NCBI GenBank assembly: GCA_027450145.1
Contig: DAIDKH010000008.1
Location: 1-64,000, forward strand
Length of the DNA: 64,000 nucleotides
DNA from: Chthonomonadaceae bacterium
GTDB lineage: Bacteria > Armatimonadota > Chthonomonadetes > Chthonomonadales > Chthonomonadaceae
Direction: 5' to 3'
Under the pieces are notes generated by a model. That model made no database searches. It worked only from the letters and a program-made list of their open reading frames with translations, and had not been told where the DNA came from. This document shows, in pieces, positions 43,774-53,237 of the stretch. A program made the translations under genes and the position numbers. Positions within the stretch are counted from its first letter, which is position 1. Each line of letters starts with the position of its first letter.

Positions 43774-44532
43774 TTAGTTGCCGGAAGCCTGCTGCACTTT
43801 CTGGTCCAGTGGGCCGTTAGCCGCAGCGGAGTTCGTCGCCTTGAGGTACACGGATGGATACTGAAGAAGTATCCACTGCCGCATACCCATTCCATTAGAT
43901 GTCTGCCGGTAGAGATCGAAAAAGTGGTTCATCGCACCAGTTGACGTAAAGCCAAAATGGCCATACCGCATCGTAAGCTGCTCATCCTCAGCTTTGTCAA
44001 GCGGTACGTTTTCCTTCATCACAAGAAACAGCGTGCCAACCAACCCTGATCGGTCCGATCCGCCCTGACAATGGAAGATCATGGGGTACGGATCGCGGTC
44101 AAATACGTGGATCAGCTTCTTAAGTGAACTGGGAGGTGGTAGGTGCCTGGCGCTCATAGGGATGTCGACATGAACGGCGCCAAGCGCCTTACTCTCGTTA
44201 ATTTCATCTCGATAGTAATCATTGCCCATGTTGCCACCACGCAGATTAATCACAGTTTTGATGTGATACTTGGTGAGTGTCTGTCGGAATCCGTGTCCAA
44301 ACCACCGAGCGGTGTCGGCTGTGTAGTTATTACCTGTAAGTTGAGCGCTCCTATACATTACACCCGGTACCACAGCGCGCACATTACCGCCGAAGACCCC
44401 AATCCACCAGAGGAGTACCAACAACACCAAAAATCCCGCCCCCACCTTAATGGCAGTCGCTTTCCCACGTCGCTTACGTCTTTTAGGCGACTGGCTATCT
44501 GAATCTACTTGCTCGTGTTTTACGTCGTTCAT
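43774..44532 (-). CDS. Membrane-anchored tyrosine/dual-specificity phosphatase
   Basis: 252 aa. A basic cytoplasmic stretch (KRRKRRGK) and one membrane helix (about 29-47) precede a phosphatase domain whose catalytic motif is HCQGGSDRSG with Cys155 and Arg161. Other family signs are VYRSAQL-type VMYRSAQL, TVINLRGG and IPMSARHLPPP. The domain lies after the helix, so it faces the periplasm if the N-terminus is inside. Such enzymes may act on surface proteins or polyphosphoinositol-like compounds. Nothing in the context fixes the substrate. Confidence 0.85.
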   Translation of the reverse strand: MNDVKHEQVDSDSQSPKRRKRRGKATAIKVGAGFLVLLVLLWWIGVFGGNVRAVVPGVMYRSAQLTGNNYTADTARWFGHGFRQTLTKYHIKTVINLRGGNMGNDYYRDEINESKALGAVHVDIPMSARHLPPPSSLKKLIHVFDRDPYPMIFHCQGGSDRSGLVGTLFLVMKENVPLDKAEDEQLTMRYGHFGFTSTGAMNHFFDLYRQTSNGMGMRQWILLQYPSVYLKATNSAAANGPLDQKVQQASGN

Positions 44533-44738
44533 GCCTCACATAATACCCGTTAACATGTTTAAGGCACGGTGTTTGAAGGCATTTTGGGGCGACGCAGCAA
44601 ACTTGAACGAGGATTGAAGGAATATGGGATGGTGCTGTTGCAATTGTTATATATCCAACAACCACACCTTAATCCGTCAACCTGTTGCACCGGGGATGAG
44701 CATTAGGGAAACGATGAACGAATGACCGAGGAACACGC

Positions 44739-46865
44739 ATGGTTTCAACCCGTTATGCACCACTAATTTTCCCAGTAGCAGCGCTGGCAGCAATGCTGTT
44801 TGCAAATCCCTGTGAGGCTCAGGTGCCCGAAAACCGATTGCTGATCGCGTCTCAGATGGAGTTTGGCAACAACCTAGGTTATTACCTGGATTTTGAAAAC
44901 GCGCAACAGGGTACCGCGCCGTGCAAACTAAATACACTTAAGCTCATACTGGGCGTTGCAGATGGAACCAGGTGGCAGTTTACTGCGACTGATCCCAATT
45001 GGCGACCAGGCACAACTTACAACGCGATAGCTACTATAACTCCCACGGGTGCGAAGCTCATATTAAACGGTGACGTTGCAGGTACTAGTTCGGGCGGATA
45101 CAAGTTAGCAAAACAACCAATCGTCTTTAACCACGTTCCCTCCTGGGCGCACGCGCCGACCGCCTACACAGTAAATCTCAAGCGAATTATGATTGAAACC
45201 AAGGCGAACAGCCAAATTCGCCAGATAAGGTTAAATCTCGACGCGAACAAGTTGCCGGAAGGTCTTCGGGTTTTTGCGCCAGACGCCACGGTTACGCGAC
45301 CCTGGCAGGCATTTAGTAAAGGAACCATCGTAATAAACGTCACCTTTACTATAGACCACGCTGCTAGTCTGAAGAAAATAAGCCCACTCATTGATAAGTT
45401 CGGTCAAAACATCTACGCCAACTGGCCCGGCAAGATTAAGAGTACAGCTCAGCTGATTGCATCCCAAGCATACGAAAATCATGAATTGGCGCGAATGCCC
45501 TTGGTCCCGCACCGCGACAAATTTGGCGGCACGACCAATTTGGGCTGGCACATGAAGCCCACAGGATATTTCACCACAGTAGAGCATGACGGCCGCTGGT
45601 GGCTTATAACTCCGCTTGGCAATCCGTGTTACTACGTAGGGGTATGCTCGGCGCCGCAACTCAGGTTTGATAGCACCGCCGTAAATGGTAGGCAGTGGCT
45701 CTTTCAGGACCTGCCATCAAGAACAGGCAAATATGCACCGGCTTGGTCGGGTCCGCCATCCGGCAACATTGGCAGTTTCTATAACTTCAACATGGCGAAT
45801 ATGATTCGCAAATATGGCGCTAAGTGGCAGCAGAGCGCATCGATGCAAGCCGAGACCCGACTGAAACATTGGGGCTTCTGCGGTGCGGGCAAATGGAGTA
45901 GCGAGGTACCCGGTCTACCCTGGTTTCCGGTCTTGGGTTACAGTGGCGTACCCGTGCTGGTGCGACACCCAGACGTTTGGAATCCCAGTGTACGCACCGC
46001 TCTCATCGCAAGCCTTAAGTCACAAATTACACCATTGCTTCACAATCCGTATGTAGTTGGCTGGTCCATTGGTAACGAATTTGATGAGATCGTTACTACC
46101 ACCGAGATTACACAGGTTCTAGCGAAACCAGCGGGCACGCCAGAAAGATCGGCACTGATCTCTTGGGCACTTCATTCTATTTATCATGGCGATGCGCAGG
46201 AAATGGCGAACGCCTGGGGCGCTCCACAAGGCTCCACGCAGATTCCTGCAAACCCCATTCCACCTGCAGCCGACGTAGAACGAATGCGCCAATATGCTGC
46301 TAGTTACTACTACAGGTTCCTCTACACGACAGTTAAAAACATCGACCCCAACCATCTTTACTTTGGATTTTGGCTAGCTGTTGGCTGGTGGCAGAATCCA
46401 AGCGACTGGAGCCTGATAGCCCCCTGGTGTGACGTTATCGGATACGACTTTTACAACCGTCACTTTGCAGATAACCAATTCAACCAGCTAATCAAAAAGA
46501 CCCACAAACCCATACTCTGCGGTGAATACAGTTTCCCGCCTATCTGGGCTAACCGCGGATTTGGTGCTTATCCTACTAACGCGAAGAACACTGCCGATGC
46601 GGGACGGCTTTACACGCGTTATGTACACGAGGCGTGCGACAACCCTTACTCTGTTGGTGACCTGTGGTTCGAATACCGTGATGAACCGCTCACCGGCAGA
46701 GACTCGGTTATTGGTAGCGAGCTCATCTATGGCGAGCACTACGCATTTGGCGTCGTTGACGTTACGGACCGTCCCAAATGGGCGCTCGTTAAGAGGATGC
46801 GCGCGGCCAACGGCAGCACAGCCCGCTGGCATAGCCAGGCTCGTAAAGCTACCGGGGGCCGGTAG
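44739..46865 (+). CDS. Secreted clan GH-A glycosidase, agarase-like
   Basis: 708 aa. A signal peptide (about 1-28) is followed by a beta-rich N-terminal domain (about 30-250), probably carbohydrate-binding. The catalytic TIM barrel starts near KPTGYFTTVEHDGRWWLITP and LGNPCYYVGVCS, a pattern seen in GH50-type and related agarase-like proteins. The candidate acid/base is Glu in WSIGNEFDE, and the nucleophile Glu is in PILCGEYSFPP, the two positions expected for clan GH-A retaining enzymes. The ribosome site CGAGGAA is good. The polysaccharide attacked cannot be told from the sequence; GH50 membership is likely but not proven. Confidence 0.75.
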   Translation: MVSTRYAPLIFPVAALAAMLFANPCEAQVPENRLLIASQMEFGNNLGYYLDFENAQQGTAPCKLNTLKLILGVADGTRWQFTATDPNWRPGTTYNAIATITPTGAKLILNGDVAGTSSGGYKLAKQPIVFNHVPSWAHAPTAYTVNLKRIMIETKANSQIRQIRLNLDANKLPEGLRVFAPDATVTRPWQAFSKGTIVINVTFTIDHAASLKKISPLIDKFGQNIYANWPGKIKSTAQLIASQAYENHELARMPLVPHRDKFGGTTNLGWHMKPTGYFTTVEHDGRWWLITPLGNPCYYVGVCSAPQLRFDSTAVNGRQWLFQDLPSRTGKYAPAWSGPPSGNIGSFYNFNMANMIRKYGAKWQQSASMQAETRLKHWGFCGAGKWSSEVPGLPWFPVLGYSGVPVLVRHPDVWNPSVRTALIASLKSQITPLLHNPYVVGWSIGNEFDEIVTTTEITQVLAKPAGTPERSALISWALHSIYHGDAQEMANAWGAPQGSTQIPANPIPPAADVERMRQYAASYYYRFLYTTVKNIDPNHLYFGFWLAVGWWQNPSDWSLIAPWCDVIGYDFYNRHFADNQFNQLIKKTHKPILCGEYSFPPIWANRGFGAYPTNAKNTADAGRLYTRYVHEACDNPYSVGDLWFEYRDEPLTGRDSVIGSELIYGEHYAFGVVDVTDRPKWALVKRMRAANGSTARWHSQARKATGGR

Positions 46866-46866
46866 C
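46848..46866 (+). repeat. Perfect hairpin over the glycosidase stop codon
   Basis: GCTACCGG (46848-46855), 3-nt loop, CCGGTAGC (46859-46866), with the TAG stop inside the second arm. No T-run follows, so it is unlikely to be an intrinsic terminator alone. A candidate extended -10, TGGTATACT, follows at 46872-46880 ahead of ilvE. Confidence 0.5.
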
Positions 46867-46937
46867 CCGCGTGGTATACTCTTGGTAGAGTAATTCTAGG
46901 CACAGGTACGTTATTGGCCACGAAGAAAGGTGATTTG

Positions 46938-47840
46938 ATGAACGAGGGTCTGCCCAATAAACCAGCTGAGCAGTGGGTACATCTAAACGGGAAACTTACT
47001 CCAAAGTTGGAAGCTTCTCTATCGATTTACGATCACGGCTTTCTTTATGGTGACGGAGCATTTGAAGGTATTCGGGTCTACTCTGGAAACATCTTTAGGC
47101 TTGAACCGCACCTGGGCCGGTTATACCGCTCTGCCCAGGCGCTAGACATCAACATTGGAGTAGACCACGCTCAGCTTCAAACCCGCGTAGTTGATACTGT
47201 GCGAGCGAATGGTCTCGACTCCGGCTACATACGATTAAGCATCTCAAGGGGAGTTGGGCTTGGTCTGGATCCTCGGCAGGTATCGAGCGAGGCATCCATC
47301 GTCATCTCAACCGAACAGTTACGCCTATACCCGCAGGAAATGTACGACGAGGGTCTAGATGTTATAACGGCCTCCACACGAGTACCTCCCGCGGTATGCA
47401 TTGACCCGCAGATCAAATCGCTGGGACGCTACGTCAACAACATTACAGCAAAAATGGAAGCCAACCGAGTTGGCGCGGGTGAAGCATTGATGCTGAATAT
47501 GGTGGGTAACGTAGCCGAGGCCACCGGAGACAACATCTTCCTTGTTAAGCACGGTGAACTTATCACCCCTCCCACTAGCGACGGCGCGTTGCCTGGAATC
47601 ACGCGTCAGGTCGTAATGGACCTTGCGAAAGATATGGGCATAAAATGCCGACAATTGACTATTACGTTGTATGATGTGTACAACGCGGATGAGGCGTTTT
47701 TAACGGGAACGGCTGCCGAAGTTATTGCTATGACGCGATGCGATAACCGGCGAATTGGCGACGGTAAACCTGGAAGCATTACTCAACGCATTATCGCAGC
47801 CTTTAGAGCCATCACCAGTGTTGATGGGGTAAAAGTGTAA
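46938..47840 (+). CDS. ilvE: Branched-chain amino acid aminotransferase-like class IV PLP enzyme
   Basis: 300 aa from ATG 46938 (AAAGGTGA 3 nt upstream; TTG 46914 is in frame). Fold-type IV aminotransferase: VHLNGKLTPKLEASLSIYDH, GFLYGDGAFEGIRVYSG, the PLP-lysine region IKSLGRYVNNITAKMEANR, EATGDNIFLVKHGELITPP and ITRQVVMDLAKDMG, then DEAFLTGTAAEVI. It transfers amino groups to make leucine, isoleucine and valine. D-amino-acid transaminase or aminodeoxychorismate lyase are related, but this pattern favours IlvE. Confidence 0.9.
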   Translation: MNEGLPNKPAEQWVHLNGKLTPKLEASLSIYDHGFLYGDGAFEGIRVYSGNIFRLEPHLGRLYRSAQALDINIGVDHAQLQTRVVDTVRANGLDSGYIRLSISRGVGLGLDPRQVSSEASIVISTEQLRLYPQEMYDEGLDVITASTRVPPAVCIDPQIKSLGRYVNNITAKMEANRVGAGEALMLNMVGNVAEATGDNIFLVKHGELITPPTSDGALPGITRQVVMDLAKDMGIKCRQLTITLYDVYNADEAFLTGTAAEVIAMTRCDNRRIGDGKPGSITQRIIAAFRAITSVDGVKV

Positions 47841-47884
47841 CGTCCGATCGTAATATAACTAGGAGCATTTAGAGTCGCTTTAGT

Positions 47885-48148
47885 GTGCGTCGTCAGAACG
47901 TGAATTTGCTGCAGACTATGATGGGTACTAATGCAGCCCAACCGCGAACTCGGTGCACGTTGGTTGCGAGCGGTTCAACGTCTATTTGGCAGTGTTTTCT
48001 AGATGTTTATGCTTCGGATGGGATGAGTGCGTTAGATCGTATTGGCGAGTTACCGCGGCCAGATTTAGGCGAGGGTGGTCGATACTGTACCTTTGTGATA
48101 CCCCGCCATCAGTTGAGCGCATTAACAGGGTTGCGGATTAGTGGTTAA
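47885..48148 (+). CDS. Small hypothetical protein
   Basis: 87 aa from GTG 47885. The reading frame has plausible composition (LDVYASDGMSALDRIGELPR, RYCTFVIPRHQLSALTGL) but the only AGGAG lies 18 nt upstream, too far for a normal start. I recognise no family. It sits between ilvE and clpC on the same strand. Possibly a real short protein, possibly chance. Confidence 0.35.
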   Translation: MRRQNVNLLQTMMGTNAAQPRTRCTLVASGSTSIWQCFLDVYASDGMSALDRIGELPRPDLGEGGRYCTFVIPRHQLSALTGLRISG

Positions 48149-48287
48149 GTATAACCGCGAGGGGAACTTTTCCTCGTCTACTGTCGCCTCTTATATTGTA
48201 GGTGGGCGAGCTAGTTTGGCAGTTGTGGTTTCGCGCTACTAACCTGGCATGAACCGCACCGGTAGAATCAAGGAGGTTCGGATAGCC

Positions 48288-50801
48288 ATGTGGCAACGAT
48301 TTACAGAGCGCGCAAGACGGGTTGTCTTCTTCGCGCAAGAAGAGGCTAGCCGCCTCGGTGAGAGTTATGTCTCCACCGAGCACCTGCTGCTTGGTCTCGT
48401 GCGCGAGCACGACAGCGTCGCATCTAGAATTCTAGACCGTATGGGCGTATCTCCCGGACGCATCAGGAGTGAAATTGAGCGTCAAGTGACTCGTGGTGAC
48501 GGCCGCATGAGCCAGGACATGCAGCTTACTCCCAGGGCAAAGCGAGTTATTGATCTAGCCTATGACGAAGCCCGTCACCTAAATAACAATTATATCGGCA
48601 CTGAGCACCTTTTATTGGGTCTCATCCGCGAGGGCGAGGGGCTGGCCGGCAGGGTACTGGCTCGCCTGAACGTGGACCTGGAGCGCACCAGACGCGAAGT
48701 GATGGCTCTTCAGGATACCGAGAGTACCAGTACTGCGGGCGCCAAAAGCACAGCGCGATCACGAACGCCTACACTGGACGAATTTGGCCGTGATTACACG
48801 GAACTAGCTAGAACAGACAAGCTGGATCCCGTGGTTGGCCGTCATACTGAAATTGAGCGGGTAATTCAGATCCTTAGTCGTAGGACAAAGAATAATCCGG
48901 TTCTGCTTGGGGAGCCCGGCGTTGGCAAAACTGCCATCGCTGAAGGTCTCGCCCAGCGTATTGTATCTGGCGATGTCCCCGAAACGTTAAAAGACAAACG
49001 GATCGTTTCACTGGACCTTGCAAGCCTCGTGGCAGGTACGAAATACCGAGGCGAATTTGAAGAGCGTATGAAACGAGTGATGGAGGAAGTGCGCAAGGCG
49101 CAGGGCGAAATTGTCCTCTTCATCGACGAGTTGCATACGCTAGTAGGCGCTGGCGCCGCAGAAGGTGCAATTGACGCCTCTAACATTATGAAACCAGCCC
49201 TGGCCCGCGGTGAGCTTCAGTGCATTGGGGCCACAACACTGGATGAGTTTCGCAAGTACATCGAACGTGATGCCGCCCTGCAAAGACGGTTTCAACCAGT
49301 GAAAGTAAGCGAACCAACGCTAGATGAGGCTGTTGAAATACTCAAGGGGCTTAGAGAGCGTTACGAGGTTCACCATCGTGTTAAGATAACCGATGATGCC
49401 CTAACGGCATCGGTGCAACTTGCAGACAGGTACATAACAGACCGGTTCCTACCGGACAAAGCAATCGACCTGATTGACGAAGCCGCCAGCCGAGTGCGGT
49501 TGCAGTATGCCCTGCCTCCCGCAGAATTGCGGCAAGCAAAGGCCAAGCTGGTGGAGATTCAGAAAGAGATTAACGCCATCGCTGAAAAGAGCGCTTGGGG
49601 TGAATCTGAAAGTGACCTTCAGGAAAAGGAAGAGAGTCTGCGGAGCAACATTGAACAACTGGAAGTTGAATGGAACCAGCGTCGCGATGCTCTACCTAGG
49701 ATAGTTACTGAAGACGAGGTTGCACAGATCGTTCAATCGTGGACAGGAATCCCAGTTTCGCGCTTGGTAGAAACTGAAACTCAAAAGCTCCTACGTATGG
49801 AAGACGAACTGCACAATCGTATCATTGGACAACACGAGGCGATAGTTGCCGTAAGCAAGGCAGTTAGACGCGCAAGATCTGGCATGAAGGATCCTAAGCG
49901 CCCCATGGGCACCTTTATCTTCATGGGACCGACGGGAACAGGTAAAACCGAGTTGGCGCGTGCCCTGGCCCACTTCCTGTTCGACAACGATAACAACCTT
50001 GTGCGTATTGATATGAGCGAGTATTCCGAGAGGTTCAACGTTTCCAGACTGGTTGGTGCGCCTCCTGGGTACGTCGGGTACGAGGAGGGTGGTCAGCTCA
50101 CCGAAGCTGTGCGCCGCAACCCATACTGTGTTGTTCTACTGGATGAAATTGAAAAGGCGCATCCTGAGGTGTTCAACATTCTGCTTCAGGTGATGGAAGA
50201 CGGTAGGTTAACTGACAGTCAGGGGCGAGTCGTCGACTTCAAGAATACGGTCATCATTATGACCTCGAACGTGGGCGCGGCCCGCATCAACCCAGAACGC
50301 AGCCTCGGTCTACGCAGCGACTCAGAGCGTCGCGGTATGGAAGAAAAAGCGATGGAAGCTATGCGGAATCGAGTTCTGGACGAGGTCAAAAAGACCTTCC
50401 GACCAGAGTTCATCAACCGCGTTGACGAACTCATCGTGTTCCAGCCGCTTACCCGCGAAGAGATATTGCAGATCGTAGACCTCATGCTGGAGCGTGTAAA
50501 CAAGCAACTCCGAACGCAGGACCTTGTTTTGGAATGCACGCTTGCATTGCGTGAACGCCTGGCGGAGGAGGGCTTCGATCCTTCGCTTGGAGCAAGACCG
50601 TTGCGCCGATCAGTTCAGCGCCTAATTGAGGATCCGCTTGCCGAAGAAGTTCTGAAAGGCACATTTAGACCGGGAGATTCGCTGGAGGGCTACATTAACG
50701 AACAGGGCGAAGTAGCATTTCATCGAAAACCGATTGACGAAGGTCCAATCGGGAACGACTCCGGGTTACCGCCGTTTGACGAGCCTGCGCCAGTATCGTA
50801 A
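48288..50801 (+). CDS. clpC: ATP-dependent Clp protease ATP-binding subunit ClpC
   Basis: 837 aa from ATG 48288, with AAGGAGG upstream (ATG 48249 is in frame). Two N-terminal Clp repeats ([39 protein letters not shown]), first AAA+ module with [14 protein letters not shown] and [13 protein letters not shown], a middle coiled coil (about 405-480) with [11 protein letters not shown], and a second AAA+ module with [42 protein letters not shown] and [12 protein letters not shown], then the D2-small domain. It unfolds substrates for ClpP. clpP is not in the window. A strong terminator follows. Confidence 0.97.
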   Translation: MWQRFTERARRVVFFAQEEASRLGESYVSTEHLLLGLVREHDSVASRILDRMGVSPGRIRSEIERQVTRGDGRMSQDMQLTPRAKRVIDLAYDEARHLNNNYIGTEHLLLGLIREGEGLAGRVLARLNVDLERTRREVMALQDTESTSTAGAKSTARSRTPTLDEFGRDYTELARTDKLDPVVGRHTEIERVIQILSRRTKNNPVLLGEPGVGKTAIAEGLAQRIVSGDVPETLKDKRIVSLDLASLVAGTKYRGEFEERMKRVMEEVRKAQGEIVLFIDELHTLVGAGAAEGAIDASNIMKPALARGELQCIGATTLDEFRKYIERDAALQRRFQPVKVSEPTLDEAVEILKGLRERYEVHHRVKITDDALTASVQLADRYITDRFLPDKAIDLIDEAASRVRLQYALPPAELRQAKAKLVEIQKEINAIAEKSAWGESESDLQEKEESLRSNIEQLEVEWNQRRDALPRIVTEDEVAQIVQSWTGIPVSRLVETETQKLLRMEDELHNRIIGQHEAIVAVSKAVRRARSGMKDPKRPMGTFIFMGPTGTGKTELARALAHFLFDNDNNLVRIDMSEYSERFNVSRLVGAPPGYVGYEEGGQLTEAVRRNPYCVVLLDEIEKAHPEVFNILLQVMEDGRLTDSQGRVVDFKNTVIIMTSNVGAARINPERSLGLRSDSERRGMEEKAMEAMRNRVLDEVKKTFRPEFINRVDELIVFQPLTREEILQIVDLMLERVNKQLRTQDLVLECTLALRERLAEEGFDPSLGARPLRRSVQRLIEDPLAEEVLKGTFRPGDSLEGYINEQGEVAFHRKPIDEGPIGNDSGLPPFDEPAPVS

Positions 50802-50834
50802 TAATCTACGGCGTCTCGCGTAACGGGAATAATA

Positions 50835-50880
50835 GGGGCTCTACCGTCACTGAAAGGTGACTGTAGAGCCCCTTGCTTTT
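50835..50880 (+). terminator. Rho-independent terminator after clpC
   Basis: GGGGCTCTACCGTCAC (50835-50850) pairs with GTGACTGTAGAGCCCC (50857-50872), 15 of 16 bp with one C/T mismatch, 6-nt loop, followed by TTGCTTTT. Confidence 0.92.
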
Positions 50881-50950
50881 CGAGTACTTATCGTCGGGCG
50901 AACGACTAACGCGGATACCGGCCTTCCAACGTACGTAGCTAAAATCAGAG

Positions 50951-51724
50951 TTATCTAAGCTGATCCAGGCACTCCGCGATGCTTTTGGTTACAGGCGCGA
51001 CAATATGCTCGCCGCAGGCATCGCCAATTATACGGCACCGCTCTTCTGTGCCCCACTGCCAAAGGTATGCAACCGTAAATGCACAGATCAAAGCATCAAC
51101 CAGATCTTCAAAACGCTTCAGTTCCGCGCCGCGCAGGCAATAAGGTACTTGCAGCCATGGTGGTGGCGCCAAGCTGTACTCGTCCAAACTCAATTCAGTT
51201 ATATTTTCTACTAGCTCAGCGTACGCCGTCATCCGGGACTCACGGGATCTTCCTTTACCAGCCTTATACTTTAGTGTTTTGTTGATCTCGAATAGACCAA
51301 TATGCGCGGCATGCGGGAAAACCTCATAACAGGAGCGAACGTGCTGCGCTCGCGGACCGTGGTCTCCACCAAATGTAATTCCCATTTCGTTAAACATTTT
51401 AATCAGCTGTTCACCGCGCACATAATCGTTGAACAATGTACGGTTTGCTGGGAGTGGCCCAGCCTCAAAGTGGCCGAAACAACGCCGCATCATGGATTCG
51501 CAACTGCGTTCACCTGTGTAATTCCTAACGACCAACGGGGCATCAACGCCCACGTACAAGCCATCTCCTTTTTCACAATTCGCAAGCCAAGCACACACGG
51601 ATTCGTCATTCGTCAGAGCATTTGCATGGTGGGTAACAACCAGTTGCCCATCGCGAATCTCTAACATCACGGCTGCGGATGTGTTCACTCTGCCCCAAGC
51701 CAGATCTATGCCTGCCCACTGCAT
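50951..51724 (-). CDS. DUF429 domain protein (predicted RNase H-fold nuclease)
   Basis: 257 aa. The DUF429 pattern is clear: WAGIDLAWG at the N-terminus, YVGVDAPLVVRN in the middle (acidic residues of an RNase H-like site), SCYEVFPHAA, YKAGKGRSR and near the end EDLVDALICAFTVAYLW. These proteins are widespread and uncharacterised; the RNase H-fold prediction is from the family, not shown here. ATG 51724 has AAGGTAG upstream. It follows the hisC terminator on the same strand. Confidence 0.85.
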   Translation of the reverse strand: MQWAGIDLAWGRVNTSAAVMLEIRDGQLVVTHHANALTNDESVCAWLANCEKGDGLYVGVDAPLVVRNYTGERSCESMMRRCFGHFEAGPLPANRTLFNDYVRGEQLIKMFNEMGITFGGDHGPRAQHVRSCYEVFPHAAHIGLFEINKTLKYKAGKGRSRESRMTAYAELVENITELSLDEYSLAPPPWLQVPYCLRGAELKRFEDLVDALICAFTVAYLWQWGTEERCRIIGDACGEHIVAPVTKSIAECLDQLR

Positions 51725-51742
51725 GGATTACTACCTTATCAT

Positions 51743-51772
51743 AAAAAAATCCCCGGCTATTGATGCCGGGGA
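51743..51772 (-). terminator. Rho-independent terminator of hisC
   Basis: TCCCCGGC (51750-51757) and GCCGGGGA (51765-51772) form an 8-bp stem with a 7-nt loop. On the minus strand TTTTTTT follows directly (51749-51743). It ends transcription coming from hisC at 51873-53018. Confidence 0.92.
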
Positions 51773-51872
51773 ATTGGAGGATGCAATCCATCAAAGGATC
51801 GCACATCGAACTGCTCGAGGATATGGTACCGCGGCAGTGTTAAGAGTACCTTAAGAACCTGTTAAATTCCGA

Positions 51873-53018
51873 TTAGGAACACCGCATTGCAGCTAGCACC
51901 TCCTGCAAACAGGTAAGGAACCGCACGTTCTCTTCGGATGTGCCCACGGTAACGCGAATCCAGGTTGGGCCCTTAAAATGTGGACTAAATCGCACAATTA
52001 CGCCCTTCTGCATCAAATTATCCGCTACTACTTTGCCATCAACACCAACATTAATGAACAAGAAGTTGCCATAGGACGGAACAAATTGCAGGCTCATTTT
52101 CTGCAGTGCATTTCCTATCGTCTCAAGACCCGCCCTATTCGTGGCAACAGTAAGCTGTAAAAACTCATGGTCATTGAGCGCAGCTACTGCCGCCGCCTGG
52201 GCCAGTATGTTGACGTTAAATGGTTCCCTTGTTCGCTCCAGCCATTGTGTCATTTCTGGGCGCATTATGCCGTAACCAACTCGCAAGCCGGCCAATCCAT
52301 ACGCCTTGCTAAAGGTGCGAAGAATGACAACATTTCGCCCTTCTTTCACCCAATTCACCGAATTTGGGTACCAGTCAAAATCCTTGGCGTATTCGTAGTA
52401 GGCCTCGTCCAGCACCAAAATAGCTCGTGCCGGCAGCGCGTTCACAAACCTCTCGAGATCCGCAGACTTAATAGCAGTGCCCGTCGGGTTATTAGGATTC
52501 GCTAAAAACACCAAGCGCGTTGACGCGTCTACTTTGGATAACATTGCATCCAGGTCGCACTCCCAGCTAGATGTGCAGGGTACCTCTCTACACTCCACCT
52601 CATTGAGGATAGCAGCGGCCTCATAACGGACAAATGATGGGTCGGATTGTAATACAGTATCGCCTGGTTGCAGAAAGGTTACACCAAGCAGGTGAATGAT
52701 ATCGTCCGATCCATTGCCAAACACGAGGCAGTTTGGGTCTACGTCAAGAAATGCAGCAAGGGCACTTCTCAATTCGTGGGCGCTGCCATCAGGATAGATG
52801 TGGACGCGCGGCAGGAGCGATTGAATGGCTTCTTGTGCCTTCGGTGAAGGACCTAAGGGGTTTTCGTTACTCGCTAACTTAACGATACTGGACAGCCCCA
52901 GCTCGCGCTGAACCTCTTCAGCTGGCTTTCCAGGAACATAGGCCTGCAATCGCATAATATTTTCAGCAACAGTGGGTGCTGCCGAACCAGAAGAACTCAA
53001 GATACTTTCTCCATACAT
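51873..53018 (-). CDS. hisC: Histidinol-phosphate aminotransferase
   Basis: 381 aa PLP enzyme (fold type I) that converts imidazole-acetol phosphate and glutamate to histidinol phosphate. Motifs: LASNENPLGPSPKAQEAI, VFGNGSDDIIHLL, FLANPNNPTGTAI, VLDEAYYEYA and the catalytic lysine in LRTFSKAYGLAGLRVGYGIM. Length is normal. ATG 53018 has GGAGGG about 17 nt upstream, somewhat far. Other his genes are not nearby. Related aromatic or L-threonine-phosphate aminotransferases are possible but less likely. Confidence 0.9.
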   Translation of the reverse strand: MYGESILSSSGSAAPTVAENIMRLQAYVPGKPAEEVQRELGLSSIVKLASNENPLGPSPKAQEAIQSLLPRVHIYPDGSAHELRSALAAFLDVDPNCLVFGNGSDDIIHLLGVTFLQPGDTVLQSDPSFVRYEAAAILNEVECREVPCTSSWECDLDAMLSKVDASTRLVFLANPNNPTGTAIKSADLERFVNALPARAILVLDEAYYEYAKDFDWYPNSVNWVKEGRNVVILRTFSKAYGLAGLRVGYGIMRPEMTQWLERTREPFNVNILAQAAAVAALNDHEFLQLTVATNRAGLETIGNALQKMSLQFVPSYGNFLFINVGVDGKVVADNLMQKGVIVRFSPHFKGPTWIRVTVGTSEENVRFLTCLQEVLAAMRCS

Positions 53019-53165
53019 TATTTGTAGCGATTATACCCTCCACAAGGTCGGGTAGACGATGAAAGAGCAGTATCGGGGATGATGACGGAGTAGGTACGGC
53101 TTGGGGCAATTCAGGAATAGACACGTATAATGGGCAGGGCTGCTAAGATTGAGAGATTTGAAATC

Positions 53166-53207
53166 CTAATGATGGCCCGAGCGCCTTGAGCCCGACGCCA
53201 TCATTAG
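53166..53207 (-). terminator. Inverted repeat after the sigma factor gene
   Basis: Perfect 11-bp arms CTAATGATGGC (53166-53176) and GCCATCATTAG (53197-53207), 20-nt loop, 31 bp past the sigma gene stop. There is no strong T-run on either strand, so termination is likely but not certain. Confidence 0.55.
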
Positions 53208-53237
53208 AAAGTGACACTGTTAGAGATTTAGATTTGG

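Noticed and set aside
53126-53207. TATAAT on the plus strand followed by a hairpin, as if a small RNA
   Set aside because: No -35 is found 16-18 bp upstream, and the hairpin is better explained as the end of the sigma factor transcript.
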